42,376 nucleotides of DNA from a virus, in the IMG/VR virus record IMGVR_UViG_3300040801_001244, positions 1 through 42,376 of that record. One strand, written 5' to 3'. Under the pieces are notes generated by a model. That model did not search any database and had not been told where the DNA came from. It was given only the letters and a program-made list of their open reading frames with translations. The position numbers and the translations under genes were made by a program. Below, piece after piece: positions 8,514-18,193 of this stretch. Within the stretch, counting starts at the first letter, position 1; each line of letters opens with the position of its first letter.

Positions 8514-11500
8514 TTAGTCCATGTTCTTCAAGACGCATCGGAAGGCACTACGCATGCCCTTATCCTCAGCCACTGCTTGTTTCTGCAGCACGCTGATTTC
8601 CTCATCAATAATCTTCAGGTCGTCAGCAATAGTTGGATCTGCTTCAACAAGGTCTGCCAGGATCTCGCTTTCGGTTTCGATATCAGTTTCAACCTTACGT
8701 TGAACAAACTCCGGGTCACCATTTTTCGGATCAAACGCATCACGATCGCTGTAAGTTGCTTCAGCGCCTAACGGATCCATATCAGCAGCAGATGCGACAG
8801 GGTCTACATTTTGCTGAATAATCTTAACAGCCTGGTGCGTAGGAATGTGCCCGATATTGTCGCCGATAACACTCACATTCAAAACGTTGTGGCCCGTCTT
8901 TGGGTCTTTCCATGCGCCAGTAACCTCCATGCGTAAACCGCGCGGAAGAATCAGTTCGACCTCACTCTCGAAACCTTTAGTTTCTAGATATGGCGCTGCA
9001 GCAGTTTGTCCTTTTGGCAGGTGAATTCGAATAACCCAGGAACCCGCTCCGCCAAAGTGGTCAGCTTTACCTTTCCAGATGCTTGTCGACGAGTATCCAG
9101 GATCTCTGTACACGTTACCCAAAGCCATGTGGACATCTTCGGGCTTAGCTCCCTTTTTTCCAAAAATCCCATCAATCGCTTTTTGCGGGATATTACCGCG
9201 ATAAACGATAATTGGCTCATCAATTGTAACATGATTGAGGGTAACCTCGTCCATGTGCTTTATTTGAGCTTTTTGGTGCGCAGTAAGATCGATTGTCGGA
9301 TCTTTTGCAAGGGCACGAAGCGTGTTGTTTAACCACGATGAACCGCCCTGATATGACTGCAGGGCGGCATGCTGTGCAGTAGTGATCTTTTTCTTCGTCT
9401 TAGCGATAGCCTTGGTCAGAACTTCCAGAGCATGCTGAGAAGCCAAGGCAATCTTCATGATACTCTGAAACTTTTTACCCGAGCCAATAGTCTGAATTTC
9501 CTTGGCATGCTTAAAGATCAGATCTTCACGGCGAGCCAGCAACTTAGAAATAAGAGCTCCCTGTTCAGCTTTATCCATGCCGACAGAGCTGACTAGGTAG
9601 CGAATATCGGTTTCAGAAATAGACGCAATACGTTCGAGAGCCTCTTCAAGGATCTCGTCCATCTCGTTAGGAAACTCTTTGTATAAACGATGCGCCGGAC
9701 TAAGAGCCGTTTTAAACGTCGCCAGTTCATCAACAACACTGCTGAATTGATCAGGGGTCTTTTTGGCTCCCATTGCCCGAAAACCAAGTGCGCCACCTTG
9801 ATCAATACGGTAAACCGTTACACCGTCAAACAGAAGATTCGTATTTGGCGGATTTCCAAAGACGTCCCAGTTCGATAGCCACATATCCATATAGAGTCCG
9901 GTCATGAAAGTCTTTCGGACTCCGGGATCTAGATCTTCGACAATGGTGTTTATGTCGATCTGCTGTGCTGTGCCGTTAGCATTTACATCTGGGTCAATAT
10001 GGCGCACGAGCTCAGAACCAATTCCAACAATTTCATTGGAACTAGGATCGATCACGAGGCGCACATTTGGGACAGGAATACCAGCCATCTTGTACAGCTG
10101 GTTTGCTACGTACTCATGCTGATATCTAGCAACGGCATTCTCGCCAATGTAAATCTTTACATAATACTTTTTGCCTGTAGCCGGATCTTCCATGACCTGG
10201 CCAGCATTAGAACCGCTCCATTGGGAGTCGTTAAAACCATCAGCCAGAACCAGCTCATCGTTGTTTAGAGCTGGTTCATGCTTAACTGTGATTGAAAACG
10301 ATTCCGGATCAAACGAGTCGACATCAATCGGACGAATATTACGATACTGCGCAGCCTGAGTCATTTGAGGCTCAGGAGCCGTCGGCTTTACTTGCGGAGG
10401 ATTCTGGACTGTGTCCTCTAGAAACTGGATAATGGTGTCGTTCAGTTCTTTGACAGGGGTCTGAGGATTGTCGATAACCTTAGCGTTTAAGTAATCGAAG
10501 ACCTTGACTATAGTCTGGGCATAACCGTCAAGGCCGCCATATGCTTCTTGCCAGTCAACCCCCATAGGCGTATGGCGATCAGCAACAGTTTCCATAACCG
10601 AAGCTATATTTTGGAAGATGTTCTGTTCGGTGTATTTAAACGCGGTAAGATATTCTGCAACAACGTCGATGAATAGGTTGATCTCCATGTCTGACTCAAA
10701 CAAGCCGTCACTTTCCAGCTTATGAAGAAACATAGCTGAATTTTTACCGCGGCTCAGGCCAGATAGATGGGCTACCTTCAAAAGCGATCGAACAAAATTC
10801 AAGCGTTTTATAGGCGACATATCGCCCATAGTACGAGAGCCCTGTTTCACATTCTTGATAAGAATACCAGCAACAAGGCCTTTGAAATTAGTTTTGTTCG
10901 GCGAGGAGATATTGCTTATTTCGGCTTTTGTTAAACCCTCGACGTCATATCCGTAGTGAACAGCAATGTTCTCACCACCAGCATATGCACTTTTGTATGA
11001 GTATGCTCCACCGCTTGTGGAAGTGGGTTGTGAAAATGAATCGCCTTTTGGATCAAAACCGTAAGGAATTGGAGTCGGAAGATCTATTCCAATGTCAACG
11101 ATTTCGCCATGTCGATTTATGACAGCATTGGTCATTGGGCCGGTGGGCTCTGCGACCGGTCCCGCTGGTGTAGCATCGCCACTAAAGTCAACATCAATAG
11201 GCTTCTGCTTTGGTGCATCCGTGGCTTTTACGAGGGGATCCACAGTGGTCTGCTGGCCCATGATAGCTTGGCGCACGGCTACCTTTAGAACATCTGGTTC
11301 TTTACGACGACCAAACACGTACCAGTTTGGTAAACCAGAAACTCGATCTTTAATAAAGCCGCCGCCAACCTGCAATGGGCCACCAACAACGCCACCAAAA
11401 GCAACATTGATAAATGACTGCAGTGGGCCGTATTCTGATTGCTCGTAAGTAGCTGCTCCAAGGACCAGTGGTTCTACCATAGCAGCACCAACAAGGCCCT

Positions 11501-12008
11501 CAACTGAACCTCGTGCCATGCGAGCTTTCATGATCCCGTGCTTAATCGCCATATTAGCGAATCGGGTTTGTCCAAATACGGGAACAAAAGCCGACGCAAC
11601 GTTAATGGGATCAGCAACAGTGGTAGCCAGGGATGTTAAGAAACCAAGGGTTGCCTGAGCAGGAGTTGCCTGACTCATGACCTCCATGCGCCGCAACTCA
11701 GAAAGCTTGCGCTCATATAGAACTCGGGCAGCTTCTTCGTTTTCCCACTCAGTAAAATTCAGATGGCCAGGAATACCATAGCGCTCATTTAATTCCTGAG
11801 GGCGCTTCTTGTGGTGGATGTTCAGATCCGCATTATTGCGCAGATCATATAACTGCCAAGCACGACCAATAGAGTCGACCGGAGAATACGTCCATGCATC
11901 AGCCGCGTAAGTCTTAACCTGCTGCCATGTAGAAAAGCCCTGCTGACCAGCCAACATCTCTGCTGAACGGTTACGAGGCTTCTCTGGGAAAAATGCCGGG
12001 GCAGCCAC
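8514..12008 (-). CDS. Multidomain virion protein with kinase-like and ADP-ribosyltransferase domains (1164 aa)
   Basis: The GTG start overlaps the upstream stop. Residues 1-235 look like an internal virion protein region, with hydrophobic helices at about 118-210. Residues 255-335 and 535-560 are Pro/Thr-rich linkers around a helical domain of unknown type. Residues about 580-840 look kinase-like: YYVKIY with K618, E632, the D-x-W-x-x-N-W-D motif (D708, N713, D715), N724, and IDQGG (D736), recalling HipA or phosphoinositide-kinase-like folds. Residues about 870-1055 carry the R-S-E ADP-ribosyltransferase signature: VYRG (R937), GYSSTS (S974-T975-S976), and SEVELILPRG with E1016-V-E1018 as the ExE turn. 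The gene lies between a gp15-like gene and another large virion gene, so the protein is probably packaged and ejected. Injected host modification, as with T4 Alt, is inference. Confidence 0.8.
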   Translation of the reverse strand: MAAPAFFPEKPRNRSAEMLAGQQGFSTWQQVKTYAADAWTYSPVDSIGRAWQLYDLRNNADLNIHHKKRPQELNERYGIPGHLNFTEWENEEAARVLYERKLSELRRMEVMSQATPAQATLGFLTSLATTVADPINVASAFVPVFGQTRFANMAIKHGIMKARMARGSVEGLVGAAMVEPLVLGAATYEQSEYGPLQSFINVAFGGVVGGPLQVGGGFIKDRVSGLPNWYVFGRRKEPDVLKVAVRQAIMGQQTTVDPLVKATDAPKQKPIDVDFSGDATPAGPVAEPTGPMTNAVINRHGEIVDIGIDLPTPIPYGFDPKGDSFSQPTSTSGGAYSYKSAYAGGENIAVHYGYDVEGLTKAEISNISSPNKTNFKGLVAGILIKNVKQGSRTMGDMSPIKRLNFVRSLLKVAHLSGLSRGKNSAMFLHKLESDGLFESDMEINLFIDVVAEYLTAFKYTEQNIFQNIASVMETVADRHTPMGVDWQEAYGGLDGYAQTIVKVFDYLNAKVIDNPQTPVKELNDTIIQFLEDTVQNPPQVKPTAPEPQMTQAAQYRNIRPIDVDSFDPESFSITVKHEPALNNDELVLADGFNDSQWSGSNAGQVMEDPATGKKYYVKIYIGENAVARYQHEYVANQLYKMAGIPVPNVRLVIDPSSNEIVGIGSELVRHIDPDVNANGTAQQIDINTIVEDLDPGVRKTFMTGLYMDMWLSNWDVFGNPPNTNLLFDGVTVYRIDQGGALGFRAMGAKKTPDQFSSVVDELATFKTALSPAHRLYKEFPNEMDEILEEALERIASISETDIRYLVSSVGMDKAEQGALISKLLARREDLIFKHAKEIQTIGSGKKFQSIMKIALASQHALEVLTKAIAKTKKKITTAQHAALQSYQGGSSWLNNTLRALAKDPTIDLTAHQKAQIKHMDEVTLNHVTIDEPIIVYRGNIPQKAIDGIFGKKGAKPEDVHMALGNVYRDPGYSSTSIWKGKADHFGGAGSWVIRIHLPKGQTAAAPYLETKGFESEVELILPRGLRMEVTGAWKDPKTGHNVLNVSVIGDNIGHIPTHQAVKIIQQNVDPVASAADMDPLGAEATYSDRDAFDPKNGDPEFVQRKVETDIETESEILADLVEADPTIADDLKIIDEEISVLQKQAVAEDKGMRSAFRCVLKNMD

Positions 12009-14197
12009 TATCGGCGATCCTCACGTGGTGAAGGCGGAACCTCAACACCGCGTCGATAAATCTCGTCAAAGTCGCGAGTTATAACCTCTTCAGTTGGAAC
12101 TTCCTGCGTCAAAGCTGCTGGGAAACTACTTGCAGGAACACGCTGTGAAGTCAGCGGGAAGCGTGTTAAGTCTTCCCAGGACAAGAAATACTGATCGCCG
12201 TTCTTGTTGACTGGTACGGGGGTTGCTCCTGCGTGGATCCAGAGTTCAACGCCCTGACCATCAGCAGAAGTAGACCAGAACCCGTAGTCAAGAACGTGAT
12301 CGGAAGTAATTTTGATCTGCGAGTCAGAACCGTCAATGAAGTTCGTAATAGTCACATTGTCGAAGTACTGACTTTCGATGAAGTCCCTGTTCTCAAGCAT
12401 CCCACGAAGAGCTACATTTGCCGCTTTATAGTTATACGGCTGACCGTCTTCGGTATACTTTGGAACATAATAGGTTCCCTGGATATCGTAGAAATTTTCG
12501 AACGCGTTTTCAAAGACGTAGTTAACTGCGTCTTGAGGTGTCTCCAAGCCAGTAGTGCCGCGGTTAGCATACAAGATAGCAGCTGTTCTGGCTACTAAAT
12601 TAGTAATCGCGCCAAGTTGGTTAGTGGCTACGATTCCAGAATTCGCATCAACAAACGGTTGCATGACGGCACGAGTCTGAACTTCAAAGTCAGACATCGG
12701 TGCGCCTTCACCAGCAGAACCCAAGAGTGTACGGAGCTCGGTATCATCGACCTTCATGGCTTGGATGAACGTATTTGCCATCTTCTGGCCAGACGGATGC
12801 GGTTGAGCCGCTGTTTGATACACAAACATTGTTTGTGGATTCAGTCCAGCACCAACCAATTCACCAAGGGCTCGATGGAAATATGGACCGTAATCCTGCT
12901 CCATTTCAGCAAGCAAGACAATTGCCCCATCTGGCTCTAATTGCTCAATAGCTTCGACTATATCCCCAGCCTGATCATTTGTCAGGATTCTGCGATTATA
13001 GCGTGGAATTTCAGCTTCTTCCTGAAGAGCTAAAGCTGCTTCATAAGCTTTTTGCGGATCCTCACCTGCCAGCGTATTGATGTCTGGACGTGCTTGACGA
13101 GCCCACGCAGCAGGATCTTCATCTTGAAGTTGGATATTTGCCATGAAGGCTTGCTGTGCTGCACGGTACAGCTCTGCCTGATCCGCATGACCTGGCTGCC
13201 CTGGAGTTGGGCGCAAACTATTGACGTAAGCCATGCCATCGCGAGCAGACATTGGAAGCAGCTTTTGCGAAGCCGTATGAACCTTGCCTGCAAATTGTCG
13301 ATTACGCAGGTACTCACGGTGCGCGATCTCAGCTTTTTCTGGATTATCTGGATAAGCAGCGTCAAACTGGGATCTTGGAATCATAGACCCAGAACCAGAC
13401 GTGCTAACAGAAGAGACGTCGTCTTCTACCGCGCGCTGTAGTTCATACTGCGCAATAGCATTGTTCTGCTTTTTCTGGGTCTGCACTGAATCCAGATAAC
13501 GGTCTTTCTGTTCCGGCGTAATGTGCTGGTCCCAGTAGCCGTCACGCAGCTGCTTTTCCAAGACATCCGGATAATCTTCCAGGGAACCCTCAATGGCGGC
13601 AATAGCCAGCTCATTGGCAACATCGGCCTTAAGCTTATCCTTTGTGTTGCCGTCCAACTGCATAGCATCAATGGCAGCCATCTGCTCATCGAAGATGCTT
13701 GAAAATTCCTCTGGCGCCTCACGGAGATGGTTACCGTTTAAGCGAGCCCCATCAAGGATATCTGCCTGGCGCTTACCGACACGAGCCATAGCCTCATAGT
13801 CGATAGTTTTACCAACTATAGAAGGCCGGTAGGAGTCCAGGGATTCTTGGAGGTAGCGTTTTGCACGATCATTTGGCGCACGAGACATGATCTCGTTTGC
13901 GTCGTCCTCAAACTGAGTCGTAAACTCTTCGCTAAACCCCTCAGCGCCAGGAGGAGTTTTTTCACGCATTTCATGGAACCGCTCCATTTGGCGGATCCGG
14001 AGTTCGCTCATCTCCTTAGTAACAAACGAACGAGCTTCCTCTTCTTCACGCTTCACAGCAACGCCGTAAACGTTACGAGCAGCATCAGACATTCCTGCGC
14101 CAAGGCTTTGCAGGCCCTGCGCAACACCATCGCGTCCAGAGCGGAAAGCACCGCTAAAGCTTACGAAGCTTGGATCATATTGTGGGATTTTGGCCAT
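12008..14197 (-). CDS. Internal virion protein, gp15-like by position (729 aa)
   Basis: A long, mostly helical, acidic protein beginning MAKIPQYDPSFVSFSG. The first 150 residues are rich in E, R and Q with coiled-coil character (KREEEEARSFVTKEMSELRI). Later parts include repeated helical segments and an acidic C-terminus ending PPSPREDRR. No enzyme motif is visible. It follows the gp14-like gene by 4 bp and overlaps the GTG of the 1164-residue gene, the classic order of podovirus internal virion proteins. I infer that it forms part of the ejected internal core or conduit. Confidence 0.7.
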   Translation of the reverse strand: MAKIPQYDPSFVSFSGAFRSGRDGVAQGLQSLGAGMSDAARNVYGVAVKREEEEARSFVTKEMSELRIRQMERFHEMREKTPPGAEGFSEEFTTQFEDDANEIMSRAPNDRAKRYLQESLDSYRPSIVGKTIDYEAMARVGKRQADILDGARLNGNHLREAPEEFSSIFDEQMAAIDAMQLDGNTKDKLKADVANELAIAAIEGSLEDYPDVLEKQLRDGYWDQHITPEQKDRYLDSVQTQKKQNNAIAQYELQRAVEDDVSSVSTSGSGSMIPRSQFDAAYPDNPEKAEIAHREYLRNRQFAGKVHTASQKLLPMSARDGMAYVNSLRPTPGQPGHADQAELYRAAQQAFMANIQLQDEDPAAWARQARPDINTLAGEDPQKAYEAALALQEEAEIPRYNRRILTNDQAGDIVEAIEQLEPDGAIVLLAEMEQDYGPYFHRALGELVGAGLNPQTMFVYQTAAQPHPSGQKMANTFIQAMKVDDTELRTLLGSAGEGAPMSDFEVQTRAVMQPFVDANSGIVATNQLGAITNLVARTAAILYANRGTTGLETPQDAVNYVFENAFENFYDIQGTYYVPKYTEDGQPYNYKAANVALRGMLENRDFIESQYFDNVTITNFIDGSDSQIKITSDHVLDYGFWSTSADGQGVELWIHAGATPVPVNKNGDQYFLSWEDLTRFPLTSQRVPASSFPAALTQEVPTEEVITRDFDEIYRRGVEVPPSPREDRR

Positions 14198-14201
14198 ATG
14201 T

Positions 14202-14618
14202 TTATCCGAACTTCATTCCGTAAGCCTGGCCAGCAGTACTGAGAAGAGTACCAGCAGCGCCTAAATATCCAGCGGTAGCCATCGCTTTGCCCTCGGCACG
14301 CAAAGCGGAAGCACGTTCTTTTCCTAGGAACTGGGTCACCAAGGCTTCGCGTTCGCCCTTAATCGCAGTATCCAACATTACATCGTAGCTGGAACCCTGA
14401 GAACTGACAACGCCTGATTTCGAATAACCAGCACGCTGACGGCCGAGAAGCCTTTGATTATTAATTCTCTGGATCTGGGAGTTATAGTCTGCTTCCATCT
14501 TAGCAAATGCAGCATTGCGGTAGGCCGCCTTTTTAGAGGCTTTACCTTGTTTTGCCTGGCCGACAGCGCTCATTGCGCCGCCAGCTACAGCCATACCAAC
14601 AGCTACTTCGATACCCAC
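14202..14618 (-). CDS. Internal virion protein, gp14-like (138 aa)
   Basis: Starts at GTG 14618 behind GGAGCTGGTC; the alternative start codons lack such a site. The layout is a hydrophobic N-terminus (VAVGMAVAGGAMSAVG), a basic helix rich in Gln and Arg (YNSQIQRINNQRLLGRQRAGYSKSGV), then a C-terminal Ala/Gly-rich helix (EGKAMATAGYLGAAGTLLSTAG). This is the usual pattern of gp14-type internal virion proteins, which insert in the outer membrane during ejection. The 3' end is 4 bp from the ATG of the gp15-like gene. Confidence 0.75.
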   Translation of the reverse strand: MGIEVAVGMAVAGGAMSAVGQAKQGKASKKAAYRNAAFAKMEADYNSQIQRINNQRLLGRQRAGYSKSGVVSSQGSSYDVMLDTAIKGEREALVTQFLGKERASALRAEGKAMATAGYLGAAGTLLSTAGQAYGMKFG

Positions 14619-15085
14619 GACCAGCTCCAGAAGTCTTCTTGATTGGGTCCGTATTGCTTCATTGTACTCTCTTTCCTAAGACCGAGGAACTTGAGCCAAC
14701 GCTCAGCAATATCATCTCCGATCATTGATACCGTTTGAATTCTGTGGTAATCTCCGGAAATCTGAACGGCTCCCAGCATTTTCTTAATTCGTCGTGCGAC
14801 TCGAAAACCTGCTTGCTCGAACAGGGGTGTTCTTGAAAGGAACACATCTCCGACACCTTCCCAACGTTTTACAATCCCGAAAATACCCGAGATCTCGTCA
14901 TCAACAAGCACTGTCCAAGTCATTGCATAGCACGGCCAGGGTTCAACCCCTTCAGGCGTAGTGAAATACGGACTGTACTCCTCGGGGTATTGGGAATACA
15001 GGTATTCAAGGTGCCATTTCTCGAAGTCGATTATTCTGACGTGAAGATCACGCCGATAGCGCGTATCGTAAGCGGTAGCGGCCAT
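14603..15085 (-). CDS. GNAT-like virion-region protein (about 160 aa)
   Basis: The ATG at 15085 (MAATAYDTRYRR) is preferred to a TTG at 15106. It overlaps the 3' end of tail tubular protein B by 55 bp and its own 3' end overlaps the gp14-like start. The middle (WTVLVDDEISGIFGIVKRWEGVG) and the later helix (RRIKKMLGAV) suggest a GNAT acyltransferase fold. The clear acetyl-CoA loop Q/R-x-x-G-x-G/A is not obvious, so activity is uncertain. T7 has a GNAT-like virion assembly protein (gp13-type) in the same position between the tail tube and internal proteins. Confidence 0.6.
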   Translation of the reverse strand: MAATAYDTRYRRDLHVRIIDFEKWHLEYLYSQYPEEYSPYFTTPEGVEPWPCYAMTWTVLVDDEISGIFGIVKRWEGVGDVFLSRTPLFEQAGFRVARRIKKMLGAVQISGDYHRIQTVSMIGDDIAERWLKFLGLRKESTMKQYGPNQEDFWSWSWVSK

Positions 15086-17100
15086 GGCTGTACAACCTGT
15101 GGGCAAATCTTAGTATCAGTGTGCCAGTCAAACAGTGCTTCAATTGTTCCGTCGTATAGACTCACCGGGTTATCTGTGGGATTGAACGAAGATCTGACTG
15201 CCGGGATATCTTCTCGTCCGTCCTCGTACCTGATCTTGATCGCATTGGACTGGTACAAGTCGACGTAAACCTTGTCAACAGTACGCTCATCGTACTGGGT
15301 ATAGCCGATCTCACTAACGATGTCGATTGGCAACATTTTAACCACGGCTTCATTGTTAATTCCAACGTGGACAACTTCGCCGGTAAAGTCCAAGGCAATT
15401 TGCCCGCCATTAACCGTGACATTTGGGTGTGTCGCTCCGTTTACTAGGACATCGACATTATATGACTCTAGGTGAGATAACCCAGCAATTAATGTCGTTG
15501 CCTCTCCGTTGTAAGAGATACCACAATCAACATAGTAGGAGTCCTCTTGAGACACAGTACTAGAGGGCTCAAAGATTCGTCCCATATATTCAACGTATAG
15601 GACATCTGTACCATCGATTGTGCGTTCAACAACCATCCAGACTTCGTCGCAGTCGTCATTGGGGATAGCTGTAATGGATCTTACTTTACCCCCAACGTCG
15701 TGGCTATGCCAAGCGAGAAGTTCGCTCTCTTCAGAGATTGAGAGGCCGAGGAGTTCGCCTTCAGCCGTTGCTGCCCAAACAAGGGGATATGGCTCGTGTG
15801 CGTATGTCCAATGCTCAACACCATTTCTGAGAAGATGTTCAGCTTGAAATGAAATATCTGGGGCAATATATCCGTCAGTCCCATAGTTATACGCGATCTG
15901 GCGGACCATTCGACCGGTTCTTGATACAAAAAGATGTGAATTCTGGACCCCCAGCGGTTCCATCTTTCTGGCACCATGTGCTCCCTGGCGCTTGGCGTTT
16001 ACGGAGATAGGCGTGATCGCACTGTAACGATCAGAGCCACTTACTGCATAGATTGCATCTTCTGTTCCAACGAGTAAGGCGTCCTGGGCCGCAAACCATA
16101 GGGGGCCATCCAGGGATCCGGACGCCACCACGTACGTGTAAGCATTAGCTTCAGTCACCGTGCCATCGTGTTCAGATGGTGACATGTTGATGAAGTCGTC
16201 AGGAACAGAACCGGCAATCTTTACAAGGCCACCGCTGGTGTAACCAAACACCAAGCGTTCCTCGTAGAAGTCTACCGTGCTTGGATAACCGGTCTGGCTA
16301 TTCCATTCAGAGAATCGCCAGATATTTGTCTGGCCGTCATTGATAAGCGGAAATTCTTGCTTAAATGTGACGTCAACAGATGCAATAGTATTGAACGCAG
16401 TGATTTTACCGGACGCCCAATAATATTCAAGGGGGAGACCACCACCGGGATCTACAGCGCGAAGTAACCTGATCTGACGACCAACATCATCGGCAACAAA
16501 AATACCTGGATTAGAAGTAACCTGAACAGCAACACCAGCAGAACTAGGTGTCATTGTTACACTAGCAGTTGCTCCAGTCCCGTCTTTATCGTTCTCAGGA
16601 AAGAATGGGCCGTCATAAAACTCGATGTCAACCAGCGTCCAAGTTACGTCATCAGTGCGGATCAAACGCTTTGGCGGATGATTCTTATGCACCAAGTACA
16701 TCACGTTTCCGGATTGTACGTAATCAATATCGTGGATCTCGTCTTCACCATACGGAGAGACGATTTCTACTGGAACTCCGCCGTCAAAGATTTGAGTTCC
16801 TCCACGAATATAGAAACGCATATATCCGCCACTGAGGTCTTCACCGATCTCAACAACTCGCGCAATACCCTTAGAGACAACGAACGGAATGAGTCTAACG
16901 TTACGGGAGACGTCAGTCTCTTTTGCTGCCGCAACAAATCTGGTACCAGGGCGCCGAGCAAGGATATTGTTCGGCAGCACAACCATGTTATGCAGCTTGA
17001 ATAAACCACGGCGGTAGATGTTGGAGTCTACCTTAGAGTGCAGGTATGGACTAACCTCCCCGCTTCCAAAATCGGATTGAATCTGCTTTAGTCTAGGCAC
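15031..17100 (-). CDS. Tail tubular protein B, T7 gp12-like nozzle (689 aa)
   Basis: Begins at a GTG as MPRLKQIQSDFGSGEVSPYLHSK, then LHNMVVLPNNILARRPGTRFVA, an N-terminus typical of podovirus tail nozzle proteins. The whole protein is beta-rich, with GTEDAIYAVSG and PLVWAATAEGELLGL propeller-like strands in the middle. The length of 689 residues is in the range of T7 gp12 (794) and its shorter relatives. It overlaps the 3' end of tail tubular protein A by 8 bp. The protein would form the distal part of the tail tube and hold the fibres. Confidence 0.9.
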   Translation of the reverse strand: MPRLKQIQSDFGSGEVSPYLHSKVDSNIYRRGLFKLHNMVVLPNNILARRPGTRFVAAAKETDVSRNVRLIPFVVSKGIARVVEIGEDLSGGYMRFYIRGGTQIFDGGVPVEIVSPYGEDEIHDIDYVQSGNVMYLVHKNHPPKRLIRTDDVTWTLVDIEFYDGPFFPENDKDGTGATASVTMTPSSAGVAVQVTSNPGIFVADDVGRQIRLLRAVDPGGGLPLEYYWASGKITAFNTIASVDVTFKQEFPLINDGQTNIWRFSEWNSQTGYPSTVDFYEERLVFGYTSGGLVKIAGSVPDDFINMSPSEHDGTVTEANAYTYVVASGSLDGPLWFAAQDALLVGTEDAIYAVSGSDRYSAITPISVNAKRQGAHGARKMEPLGVQNSHLFVSRTGRMVRQIAYNYGTDGYIAPDISFQAEHLLRNGVEHWTYAHEPYPLVWAATAEGELLGLSISEESELLAWHSHDVGGKVRSITAIPNDDCDEVWMVVERTIDGTDVLYVEYMGRIFEPSSTVSQEDSYYVDCGISYNGEATTLIAGLSHLESYNVDVLVNGATHPNVTVNGGQIALDFTGEVVHVGINNEAVVKMLPIDIVSEIGYTQYDERTVDKVYVDLYQSNAIKIRYEDGREDIPAVRSSFNPTDNPVSLYDGTIEALFDWHTDTKICPQVVQPWPLPLTIRAIGVIFTSE

Positions 17101-17677
17101 GGGACTCTAGCCACTGATTATCAATTGGCTTTTCTGGAGTCCCCTCTTGTGCGTCTACAGACTTAGCGTGGCGGAGATAGAGCCGGAAGATTTCCAGCAA
17201 ATCGATAGCGGTCTTACGGTCGCCCTGGATTCCTGGAGCAATGAGGTGAGCCAGATAAGCCGACAGGCATTGAACGAACAGGGGATCAAACAGGGTGGTT
17301 TCAGTAACCTTCGAGGTGTACTGGATCTTAATTGAATTTAGATCGGTGAGAAGAAATCGACCCTGTACTTCCCACCGCTCCCGCTTGTTTGATGCATCGT
17401 AAAACACATCATCGTCGGTCATGATGACCTTGAGGCAATCAGGCGGGAGAGCGTATTTGTACTCGTATTTGAATTCCGGGCCGGCTGTTTCTGCCGACAA
17501 GGATCTCATCTTTTGAGCAAAGCGCCACGGATGGGAGCGAAGAACGGCGTCACGAGCTTGGTCGTAAAAGTAATTCCCGAGTCGACCGGCCTTTTCGTTC
17601 TCCAGATTAGATAAAATCAGATTCTGGCCCAAAAGGACCAAAGCCTGATTAATGACAGAAGTCTTCGATGTCGCCAT
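17093..17677 (-). CDS. Tail tubular protein A, T7 gp11-like (194 aa)
   Basis: Starts MATSKTSVINQALVLLGQ and carries ARDAVLRSHPWRFAQKM at about 40-56, both typical of gp11-type adaptor proteins, then YKYALPPDCLKVI. The length is normal. The ATG lies four bases after the T-run of an intrinsic terminator and no free ribosome binding site is visible, since the whole gap to the preceding gene is hairpin. Expression may therefore depend on read-through of that terminator and unusual initiation. The product bridges portal and nozzle. Confidence 0.9.
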   Translation of the reverse strand: MATSKTSVINQALVLLGQNLILSNLENEKAGRLGNYFYDQARDAVLRSHPWRFAQKMRSLSAETAGPEFKYEYKYALPPDCLKVIMTDDDVFYDASNKRERWEVQGRFLLTDLNSIKIQYTSKVTETTLFDPLFVQCLSAYLAHLIAPGIQGDRKTAIDLLEIFRLYLRHAKSVDAQEGTPEKPIDNQWLESRA

Positions 17678-17680
17678 GGC

Positions 17681-17712
17681 AAAAGAGGGGGACCCCCGTT
17701 AGGAGGTCCCCC
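17681..17712 (-). terminator. Intrinsic terminator between head-fibre gene and tail tube genes
   Basis: On the minus strand, an 8-bp stem GGGGGACC / GGTCCCCC with a 10-base loop is followed by TCTTTT. It separates the highly expressed capsid unit from the tail genes and probably lets only part of the transcription through, since I see no new promoter behind it. Confidence 0.85.
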
Positions 17713-17719
17713 AAGCCGC

Positions 17720-18181
17720 CTAGTCGATCACGTAGCGGAGGTCGACGACGATATCACCAGAGCCCGTCGGTTCAGTGATGAACGTCATGCAGAGATCGAT
17801 CTGACCACCGGGGTCCTCAGTGTAACCGAGGAGTTCCCACAGGCGAAGGCCATAGTTTGCCAGGTCAACCTGCTCCAGGACGAGCGCACTGCCCGCCGAA
17901 GAGAGGTTGATGGCGTCAGCCAGCCCGTTCGGGTCATTCGCGTCTCCGACATCGACGTCCGTAAGGCCCGTGATGCCATCGTGATAGATCGTGCTGTCCG
18001 GGAGAATCCGGCACGCGGACGGAAGCCGCGCGAAAAACAGACGATCATTGATGGCGTCAGTAGCACCCACGACCGAGTAGGAGTCGAATAGACTCCGAAC
18101 ACGGCCATGATTGTGCAGGACCTCAACGAGTTCACCGTTGTTGACGAGCGCGTCATAGTTAGTTGCGTAACGATCAGCCAT
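17720..18181 (-). CDS. Putative capsid decoration or head fibre protein (153 aa)
   Basis: Starts MADRYATNYDALVNNGELV after a GGAGAGCAGTC site. It is acidic, with DVDVGDANDPNGLADAINLSSAG in the middle and a beta-rich end (LCMTFITEPTGSGDIVVDLRYV). It lies 12 bp after the capsid gene and is followed by a strong terminator, so both genes form a bicistronic transcript. Position and composition suggest a capsid-associated structural protein. I do not recognise a named family. Confidence 0.65.
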   Translation of the reverse strand: MADRYATNYDALVNNGELVEVLHNHGRVRSLFDSYSVVGATDAINDRLFFARLPSACRILPDSTIYHDGITGLTDVDVGDANDPNGLADAINLSSAGSALVLEQVDLANYGLRLWELLGYTEDPGGQIDLCMTFITEPTGSGDIVVDLRYVID

Positions 18182-18193
18182 GACTGCTCTCCA

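Noticed and set aside
14603-15106. Start of the GNAT-like gene at TTG 15106
   Set aside because: Rare start codon without a ribosome site; ATG 15085 is more plausible.
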